This document shows positions 1 through 6,700 of a stretch of DNA of 20,116 nucleotides, in pieces (within the stretch, counting starts at the first letter, position 1; every line of letters starts with the position of its first letter). The notes under the pieces were generated by a model that had not been told where the DNA came from, did no database searches, and saw only the letters and a list, made by a program, of their open reading frames with translations. This stretch comes from a virus. The position numbers were made by a program, and so were the translations under genes. Where the stretch lies: IMG/VR virus record IMGVR_UViG_3300018415_000056, positions 1 through 20,116 of that record, one strand, 5' to 3'.

Positions 1-1523
1 AATAAAATATTGTTGTGCAGACGGATGTCGCCCGATTTCCACAAATATGGCTGAGCTGAGCCTCGCTCATATTTCTTGAGATCAGTCCCTTCAACTAAAT
101 ACAACACATCATCATCTGGGTTAAAAAAACCAGCTTCAGCGTAATAGGACAGGTTAGTGAAACGACCTGTTGCTAGATCAAAAACAAACCCACCGCTCGC
201 TGTTCCATCTGCGCTTTTATAGAAACCGATATACTTTTGATCAACGACATAGGCATGAATTGATTCAGGATGATAGTCAGCCCACTGCTCACGATTGAAG
301 TGCTTTTCCGTCGCGATCTGCGCAGTTTGGCCATTGACTAGAACAAGTCCTTCAAAGCTTGCAAACACCACCGCCCCACCGATCTCAACCATGGAGCGAG
401 CCGACGCACAAGGTTGTTCGCTTTCTAATGGGTAAATGTCCATACTTTCAGCGCTAGAACCAGACAAGATGTACGGCTTACGTTTTGTGCCGACAACAAC
501 GCCACCGGCATAGACACAAATACCAACCACGTCTGACGGCGCAGTAATCTGATTGTTGGGATTCCAAGCATGAGGCAAATACGGTTCAGAGAAACACAGG
601 GTCCGGCCCGTGTGACCAATCAAGAATCCTTGCGGATGCAACACTAAACTTTGCAACGGTCCAGATGGATTGACGCTAGTGTCGTCATTTGGCGGCGGGT
701 AATAGTTAGTGCTAGTAATCGGCTCCGCCAGTCGAGAATCTAACGTCGTATCAGTGTATGAGGTAACCGAGTAATCGACCTCAGCGACAAATAAATACTC
801 ACTGCTTTGTGATCCAGTTGCGACACGATAAATGCGTTTTTTCCCGTTTGAAATTGCAATCCCTGATTCTGCGTTACTGGGTAATGAGATCGTCTTGGTT
901 TGACCGTCGTAATACTCTTTGATGTCACTGACAGGGCTCGGCGCAGACTCTTCGCCGTAATCTGTGACAAAGGTATACACATAAGCTGTCGCGACCTTTA
1001 CCAAGTTTGCACTTAGCCAATTTGCTATCGATTGGCTTTCAGTAAGCTCAATTTCAACGCCAAGCAGTGTTTCAACATCCGCTTCAGCAGCCGGAATTGC
1101 ATTTACAGTCACCGTAGGAGCTGTTGTAGGCGCTTTCAGACCAAGACGATAAGTCGTTGAAGGCATACGCGCCATGGCATCAATATCTGAGCCTGCAGAC
1201 CATCCTGAGTAGCCCGTGTCGTCAGCGGCATAAACAGGATAATCGCCGCCTGCGATGTACACACGGCCATGAGCATCTTGTACTACTGGAGAGTCGACAT
1301 ACGAAAGCTCGTCTGATGATGTCAGCCAATACTTATCGCGCAATTTGAAGATGGAGTTGGTATTGCTAGCGACGTTATCGACATCAAGACGCCCACGAAC
1401 CGAATTAATCCGGCCAGTATCAAAAGATACGTTGCTGGCAATTGCTGCCGCGCCTAATGGCAAACGCGTCTTGCCCTGCCTTGGGAAGATCCCTGTAAAA
1501 GTGTCGAACGTCAGTTTTGCCAT
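1..1523 (-). CDS. Tail protein, nozzle/stabilisation-like (3' end outside window)
   Basis: Reading the minus strand from the ATG at 1523 gives 507 codons with no stop before the window edge, so the C-terminus is missing. The start is one base after the lysozyme stop, with GAGG inside the lysozyme end. The opening (KLTFDTFTGIFPRQGKTRLP, then GAAAIASNVSFDTGRINSVR) resembles nozzle-type tail proteins such as T7 gp12 and P22 gp10, whose N-termini carry a similar 'LP...A..A.NV....G.I..VRG' pattern. Residues ~179-215 resemble a fibronectin-III strand set (VYTFVTDYGEESAPSPVSDI). A CFSEPYLPHAWNP motif at 311-322 and repeated beta units after it suggest a propeller-like body. Tail attachment is inferred. 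Confidence 0.75.
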   Translation of the reverse strand, partial: MAKLTFDTFTGIFPRQGKTRLPLGAAAIASNVSFDTGRINSVRGRLDVDNVASNTNSIFKLRDKYWLTSSDELSYVDSPVVQDAHGRVYIAGGDYPVYAADDTGYSGWSAGSDIDAMARMPSTTYRLGLKAPTTAPTVTVNAIPAAEADVETLLGVEIELTESQSIANWLSANLVKVATAYVYTFVTDYGEESAPSPVSDIKEYYDGQTKTISLPSNAESGIAISNGKKRIYRVATGSQSSEYLFVAEVDYSVTSYTDTTLDSRLAEPITSTNYYPPPNDDTSVNPSGPLQSLVLHPQGFLIGHTGRTLCFSEPYLPHAWNPNNQITAPSDVVGICVYAGGVVVGTKRKPYILSGSSAESMDIYPLESEQPCASARSMVEIGGAVVFASFEGLVLVNGQTAQIATEKHFNREQWADYHPESIHAYVVDQKYIGFYKSADGTASGGFVFDLATGRFTNLSYYAEAGFFNPDDDVLYLVEGTDLKKYERGSAQPYLWKSGDIRLHNNIL

Positions 1524-1524
1524 T

Positions 1525-1950
1525 TCACACCTCGACTAATATGTCGTCATGCATTGCTTTTGCTAGACGCTGAGCTCGCGCACCCACTTGATCTGCCCAT
1601 CGCGAATCAAGCATTTCTCGATAACCATCTTCCCATCGCCCGTCCTGTATCGCGGCAAGAAAATTTTTAAACTGCAGAAAACGACTGATTCCAAGGTTAA
1701 AGCACATATCCAGCAACACGTTTTGACGCGCTTCAGACAGGCTCCGCCACCATGAAACGTTGCTATCAAGCTCTACTTCAACGCGCTTCAAATCATTGGC
1801 CAAGAGGTACATCGCTTCGTCTTTTGTAATACCAAGCGTTTGAATATTTCTGCCAACGCCAATCGTCCAGTAACCTTCGCTACATTGATATGCGTGAGCT
1901 TCCATACCTTCGTGCATGATGAGTTGATTCAATAAATGTTCTGATGCCAC
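1525..1950 (-). CDS. Endolysin, GH24 T4-type lysozyme with Cys at the Asp20 position
   Basis: A 141-aa protein counted from the GTG at 1950. It hydrolyses the beta-1,4 bond of peptidoglycan after holin action. The GH24 active-site block is E14-x8-C23-x5-T29 (MHEGMEAHAYQCSEGYWTIG), matching Glu11, Asp20 and Thr26 of T4 lysozyme in spacing, with Cys replacing Asp. Other family features are VGRN, a helix EAMYLLANDLKRVEVEL, LDMCFNLGI with a following FLQFKNFLAAI, and SRWADQVGARAQRLA near the end. There is no signal peptide, consistent with holin-dependent release. In T4, the laboratory change Asp20 to Cys is reported to keep nearly full activity, so this enzyme is probably active. Confidence 0.88.
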   Translation of the reverse strand: MASEHLLNQLIMHEGMEAHAYQCSEGYWTIGVGRNIQTLGITKDEAMYLLANDLKRVEVELDSNVSWWRSLSEARQNVLLDMCFNLGISRFLQFKNFLAAIQDGRWEDGYREMLDSRWADQVGARAQRLAKAMHDDILVEV

Positions 1951-2258
1951 TACACAGTGCCTCCGATAAACCCAGTGACCAAGACGGCCACAGCAGAACC
2001 TAAAACTAACCAAAACAGTTTATTTACCGCGTGACTCGTCCTTGCGTTGTCGTTGACTGTCTTCGCGAGATCGCTAATTGAGTCATTCAACTTATCCATT
2101 TTTTTCATGGCTTGAGCCTCGAAATTGTTTTGCTTATTCTGCAAATCCATTAACTGTTTTCGATCTGCAAGCTGGCGCTCTTCCACGCGCGCTAATTGCG
2201 CGACAACCTCGGTCAATTTGTCGAGTTTTGATTCAATTCTTGTCTGCCAGCTTTCCAT
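1950..2258 (-). CDS. Coiled-coil protein with C-terminal membrane segment (holin/XhlA-like)
   Basis: A 102-aa protein. Residues ~3-75 form a long charged heptad-like helix (RIESKLDKLTEVVAQLARVE onward to KMDKLNDSISDLAKTVND). A single C-terminal membrane segment at ~80-98 (LFWLVLGSAVAVLVTGFIGG) follows, with a tiny tail. This soluble coiled coil plus tail-anchor plan is seen in XhlA-like accessory lysis proteins and in some phage spanin or antiholin candidates. I see no lipobox, so it is not an o-spanin. It sits between the holin and the lysozyme. Its last bases contain the lysozyme ribosome site and its stop overlaps the lysozyme GTG. Confidence 0.68.
   Translation of the reverse strand: MESWQTRIESKLDKLTEVVAQLARVEERQLADRKQLMDLQNKQNNFEAQAMKKMDKLNDSISDLAKTVNDNARTSHAVNKLFWLVLGSAVAVLVTGFIGGTV
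1960..1964 (-). promoter_or_regulatory. Ribosome binding site GGAGG deciding lysozyme start
   Basis: GGAGG on the minus strand lies nine bases before the GTG at 1950, which overlaps the preceding stop as TAGTG. No comparable site serves the upstream TTG at 2013. The preferred lysozyme start is therefore 1950, removing 21 residues that do not resemble a lysozyme. Confidence 0.75.
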
Positions 2259-2288
2259 TAGAAAAAAACACCATAAAGTTTCATAGAT

Positions 2289-2314
2289 TTTACATGTAAA
2301 CTACTAAAAGTAGT
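2289..2314. repeat. Adjacent inverted repeats in holin/coiled-coil gap
   Basis: The 57-base gap contains a perfect 12-base palindrome TTTACATGTAAA (2289-2300) abutting a six-pair hairpin ACTACT-AAA-AGTAGT (2300-2314). The hairpin starts just after the holin stop. It is AT-rich and followed on the minus strand by only three T residues, so terminator strength is weak. It may be an operator, a weak terminator or chance. Confidence 0.4.
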
Positions 2315-2315
2315 A

Positions 2316-2684
2316 TTACTTGACGCCCTTGTGCTTTTCAAAGGTGCGCAATCCGCCCAAACCGAGCATGCCCATCAGGACTGGAAGCATGACCGATGTG
2401 TCTGCCTGTGGTATCACAACGCCAAATCCAGCAGCTAAGGGAGCGATTAAAAAATTGACAGCAAAACCAGCGACGCAAACCCAGCCAGTCGCCGGCCTCC
2501 AACCGCCACGAAACCAGCCACCCTTAGCTTCTTCTTTGTTGACTGCAATTTGCGCGAGCATGATTTCTTGATGATGTTTTTCTGACATCGTCGCTATTTC
2601 ATGCGCAAGTTTGGCTTTTGCGTCAGCATCAGGAATAAACTTATCGAGCAAACTCGATACCGGTCCAATCAGAGCTTGCAACAT
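2316..2684 (-). CDS. Holin, 3TM gene-transfer-agent type
   Basis: A 122-aa protein with an excellent ribosome site (GGAGGTAACTG before the ATG) and a TGATG overlap with the preceding gene. The N-terminal amphipathic part (LIGPVSSLLDKFIPDADAKA) leads to the diagnostic FRGGWRPATGWVCVAGFAVN strand, a membrane segment (~68-90), a second (~97-113), and the closing LGLGGLRTFEKHKGVK. A 'GGWRP..GWV' with 'LGLGGLRT.EK..G' is the pattern of the 3TM holin family (PF11351). Holins permeabilise the inner membrane to release the endolysin. The lysozyme is two genes downstream. Confidence 0.85.
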   Translation of the reverse strand: MLQALIGPVSSLLDKFIPDADAKAKLAHEIATMSEKHHQEIMLAQIAVNKEEAKGGWFRGGWRPATGWVCVAGFAVNFLIAPLAAGFGVVIPQADTSVMLPVLMGMLGLGGLRTFEKHKGVK

Positions 2685-3019
2685 CAGTTACCTCCAGTTT
2701 TCTTTGTAATAAATGCCTCTGCCGCAAAAAACGAACCAATGATCGCTGACGTTGAGACAAAAAATGTTGGCGCGAGATCGCCTAAAATTTGTGCCGCTGT
2801 GTTTAAACGTACAAAATCGCAAAACACCACCAAAGCTGGGTATAACAAAACCCCAAAAAGGGTGAACCAGCACATTGCTCTCTTGGCGATTTCACGTTGG
2901 TGTAAATCTCTGATTTGATGCGCTCGATTTGCCATTTCCAGCTCTTTATCGGTGATGATGCCGTCATTATTAGCGTCAAACTCAGCGTATTCGGTGTCCT
3001 TTTCAAAACGTTTGTTCAT
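2684..3019 (-). CDS. EF-hand protein with two membrane segments
   Basis: A 111-aa protein. Residues 15-26 form a canonical EF-hand calcium loop: D15, N17, D19, G20, I22 and E26, in a D-x-N-x-D-G-x-I-x3-E arrangement, flanked by helices FEKDTEYAEF and LEMANRAHQIRDLHQREIAK. Two membrane segments follow, ~48-70 (MCWFTLFGVLLYPALVVFCD) and ~82-104 (LAPTFFVSTSAIIGSFFAAE), with a KKTGGN tail. The calcium loop would lie on the N-terminal side of the membrane. AAGGA precedes the ATG, and its start overlaps the previous stop by four bases. Related-looking proteins occur in marine T4-like phages. Function is unknown. The place just before the holin hints at a holin-like or regulatory membrane role. Confidence 0.72.
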   Translation of the reverse strand: MNKRFEKDTEYAEFDANNDGIITDKELEMANRAHQIRDLHQREIAKRAMCWFTLFGVLLYPALVVFCDFVRLNTAAQILGDLAPTFFVSTSAIIGSFFAAEAFITKKTGGN

Positions 3020-3498
3020 GAAAAATTTCCTTTTGAGTTAATTAACCAAATGAACAGCAATAAAGCGCCTACAGCAGTGAGAACAGCACAAGTAATGATG
3101 ATTCCGTCGATCCATTGCTGCGCGCGACGCTTTTTTGCATAAATTTGACGATCTCTTTGAGCTGCAATTTTTTTGCGCGTCGCAATCATTTCGCGATAAG
3201 ACGCCATTCCGAATCGATACAGCCACATTTCGCGCAGCTGCGTCTCCATTTCGCGATGTTTTTCTTTGGCTAATTGGATATTGATTGCTTGCTGTTCGAC
3301 CGATTCCGAACTTTGCAGCATTTTTTTCAGTGCGCGCGGGTTTTCAGCCTCTTCAATTGACGCTTTCAGATCGGATGCTGCTTTAAACCAAGTCCCGATC
3401 TGGGATGTCACGTCCTGCACTTCACGGCCTGCTTCAACCAGTTTTTTAACTGTTGTAAACGCTGTTGTTGCAGCAGCGAGGCAAGTGATCGGGTCCAC
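3016..3498 (-). CDS. Coiled-coil protein with C-terminal membrane segment
   Basis: The start is GTG at 3498, two bases after the preceding stop. I see no clear ribosome site, so coupled translation is likely. The 160-aa product has an N-terminal DPITCLAAATTAFTTVKKLV helix, an 'EVQDV...IGTWFKAASDL' part, a long charged helix at ~45-130 (EQQAINIQLAKEKHREMETQ), and a single membrane segment at ~131-154 (GIIITCAVLTAVGALLLFIW) with a short basic tail. The 'MDPI...A..A...IKK....GR.V' opening is common in marine phage genomes near the tail or lysis genes. Function is unknown. It may be an internal virion protein ejected into the membrane, or a lysis accessory. The stop overlaps the next start (ATGA). 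Confidence 0.68.
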   Translation of the reverse strand: MDPITCLAAATTAFTTVKKLVEAGREVQDVTSQIGTWFKAASDLKASIEEAENPRALKKMLQSSESVEQQAINIQLAKEKHREMETQLREMWLYRFGMASYREMIATRKKIAAQRDRQIYAKKRRAQQWIDGIIITCAVLTAVGALLLFIWLINSKGNFS

Positions 3499-3500
3499 AG

Positions 3501-3776
3501 CTAACGTGTCGCCACAACCAATTTAAATACCCGAGAGTCTTTGAGCGGAGATCCGCCGGTCGTTTCAATAATGTTCTTGATGATGTATGTCTCGCCTTCC
3601 GTGCCGCCGCTAAAAATGATGCTCGTTTGCGGCGAATCAAGAGCGGTCGAGACAGCTGTCAGGTCATCGCTGTACTCCCATGTCGACGAATCGATGGTCA
3701 AACCAGTAGGCAGCCAAGCAGACCAGTCAACGATATAATCCAACCTCGCTTCTGGTGTTTTTTCAAAAATATCCAT
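3501..3776 (-). CDS. Phage fibre-tail adaptor
   Basis: A 91-aa protein two bases after the giant fibre, with GGGAG upstream of its ATG. It follows the family plan I associate with short phage fibre-tail adaptor proteins: 'DY.VDWS.WL' (residues 13-22), an Ig-like strand set (TIDSSTWEYSDDLT), then FSGGTEGETYIIKNIIETTG and a closing FKLVVATR strand. In that family a small immunoglobulin-like domain joins a fibre to the tail or stabilises the fibre root. Gene order right after the largest fibre supports the call. There is no signal or membrane segment. Confidence 0.75.
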   Translation of the reverse strand: MDIFEKTPEARLDYIVDWSAWLPTGLTIDSSTWEYSDDLTAVSTALDSPQTSIIFSGGTEGETYIIKNIIETTGGSPLKDSRVFKLVVATR

Positions 3777-3778
3777 CG

Positions 3779-6700
3779 TTAATCTCCCATGATGAATGTG
3801 ATGCGAATTTCGCTTGCGATTGTTGTGATTCGCCTATCAGAAGGCACAAAGAGAATTCGATTTTCTTCATCAACACTGACAATCCGAGGGGCATCTGGAT
3901 CTGCTCTGAAAACGATTCCAGCGCCATCAATGTCTGTAGTCACCGTTGGGAAATCGACACCAAATGCCTGACTGAGTTGAGTAATTGTTGCTGCTGGATC
4001 TTCGATGCTGACCGTTGGTAGTGAGACAAAGACTTCGCCGTTAACAAGCGTTCGTGCCTCTGGCGCTGCGACAACAATACTGCCCACTTGCGCAGTTTCA
4101 AATTCTCGACCAAGCGACAATAAAGGATCAATAACATCGACGGTAACTGTCGTTAACGACACGTCTACTGAATTACTAATGCCACCTCTGAAAATCGGCA
4201 GATCGATCGATACAGATGTCATATCGACCAAGGCGCTGACCGTCGTTGTCGTTTCGATCGTCGGCAGCGTGATCGTCAGATCGCCTGCACTGGTATTTGA
4301 TATGACTTGCGTTGCAACGAGTGGTTGTGTGATCGAGACTGCTTGGAAGTTGGTTTCTGGTGCAGCAGGTCCAGACGCCTCGCCAATTGGAACGCCTACT
4401 GCAACCGAATGTGTGACCGAGGCGGTTGCGCTCCCCTTCGCTGTGCTGAGCGGCGGATCGACGCTGAGGCTAATGGGTATCGGGAACTCTGTTGGATTCT
4501 CAATCGTCGATGCTTGAGTAATATCAACTGTCGTGAAATTAATGTCTGCTGTGACAGACGTCGCCGCGACTGCAGGGCTAACGGTCACACTGATCGGTGT
4601 CGGGACTTCGGTTACGTTTTCTTGACTAATTAAGACCGGCGTAATGTCAATCGATGTCAAATCGACTGTAGTCGTCAGTGCGATCTCAGCAACAGCCGGT
4701 GTAACACTGATGTCTCCAAAATCAGTCAGTGTCAGTCTTTGGTCTGCTTGTACGCTGACGGCAAGCGAAACGGCCTGCTCTGGGAATGCAACATCTGGCG
4801 CGACTGAAACATCAGACCCAGCAATAGGCGAATCGATATTTACACTGGTTAAATCTGTGGTTACAGCGATCGATGTGCTTGTGACTGGTGCCGTGCTGTC
4901 AACACTGATCGCTGTGACTGCTGCGTTCGAACTTGCGTTGACTAAGACTGCAGGCGCAACACTTGCGATTGACAAGCTGTTTAGCGGGAATTGCACCTCT
5001 TGGTCGACTTGTCCGACCAGATAGGCTGCATTTGCTGTCAGATTTTCGCTGTATCGATCATCTGTATTGATACCGACGTCAATCCGAGATCCTGAGCTAA
5101 CATGCGGTGCAAACCATGTGTGGCGATTAGATGCATCACTGGACTGATCTGTAACGAGCCGACGGACGTCACCTGAACTGCCTGATAACAGTGGGTTTTC
5201 GAGGACCCCGTACTGTTCTCCAACGTCTTGGTATACTCCGGAACTGATCTCTGTACGACGACGTAAAAGACCTAAGCCAAAAATCTCATCGTCGAGAACA
5301 TAGCCTTCTAGTACTTTTGGTGTGCCATAAGTGCTGGGGGAGTAGGTATCAGACTCAGCGGTGACTCGACCTTCTTGATTGAGTGATCCATCATGCTCCC
5401 ACAAATCATCTGTGTTTGGATCGGCATCATTGAAAGTGTCGTTGGCGTAACTCGATCCATACGATGATTTAAACCGTGAATCACTAACGAGATCATCGTA
5501 CTGGTCTGAGGTCGCCCAGAACAGCGCTGTTGCTTGTGCCTGTCTCGCTGTCGTGCTGTCGTACCGCGCATCCGCATACAAAATTGGCAACGCATGATCG
5601 GCAATGTAATGTCCTGTCTTCCCCTGTGAACTTAAGTTTGGCGAGCTAACAAGGAACGGATGACTAAACCACGTTGGATTGCTGCTAGCCACATTGTTTG
5701 ACGCGGAATGTCGAACTCCAGCAAGCGCTGCTGTACTTGCCTTAACCGTTGCCCAATTATCACTGAACCAGACCATTGGAGGACCAACAGAGCCATCGTT
5801 ATGAACCGGCATGAATGATGGCAAATAGTTGACGTTATGTTCGTCATCCGCGACAGCGCCTGTATAGAACATCGTCAAGCGATCAAGCTTGTCGTCCTCA
5901 AGGTTCATGATCGCTGGTGGCTGGTAAACGATTTCGCCGTTGCTATTGGTTACAGAAGTGATTTGTCGATACGTTCCAGAATCATCGATCGCGAACGCTC
6001 TCTGCTGGAACACTGAGTAGCGGTCCATGAAATAAGTCTGACCGTTAACCGTGCCGCCTCGGTTCCATCCGCCAAGGAACGTGGATTCTGGTTTATGTAT
6101 CCAAGTGTCTTCACCGGCTATAAGTGCATTCGGGTTAAGGACGTGAACAATACCAACAAAGAAATCTTCGATATCGACAGAGTCGTATGATGAGCCATTC
6201 CAAAACCGGAACGTCGTGCTTTCAGCAGGGACAAAGGAAATATGCACTACACGGCCAGAGCGCAGTTCATTTTGTGGCGTGGTGTAATCACTGGCGTGAC
6301 GCACATGATAATACGGCGTGCCACTGGCCTTTAGCTGAATGCGACCGTCTTTATTCCAATGCGGACCCCAAGTAACAACCGAATATCCAGCACCAGTATC
6401 AGATCCAAGTTTGATACCGCCATTCCATGTGCCATTGGTATTAACGGGTGCGTTAAACCAGCTTGAAGGCAGCGCCGGACGGTTGTTGTCATTAACTGTG
6501 AACGTTGTCGCCGCACTGGTCGTCTCAGTTGTAATGATGTTCAGATTCGATGCGCGACCGAGCGGACTTGTAACGTCAATATCCGATGGCCCAGAAACCG
6601 TTGCTGTGATGTCGTTCTTTACAACAAGGGTCGGCAGGGTAACGGACACGCTATGAGTGACATCAGCGGACGCACCACCAGATACACTCAGGGTCGGTGC

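Noticed and set aside
1951-2013. N-terminal extension of the lysozyme from a TTG at 2013
   Set aside because: The extra 21 residues are Cys/Arg-rich and unlike lysozymes, lie over the end of the previous gene, and a GGAGG-served GTG at 1950 explains the start better.
4005-5024. Long plus-strand open frames opposite the giant fibre (also near 7068-7460 and 10016-10447)
   Set aside because: They mirror the Ser/Thr/Ala-rich codon pattern of the minus-strand fibres, give low-complexity Ala/Val/Thr products with no recognisable domain, and lie fully inside strongly supported genes.
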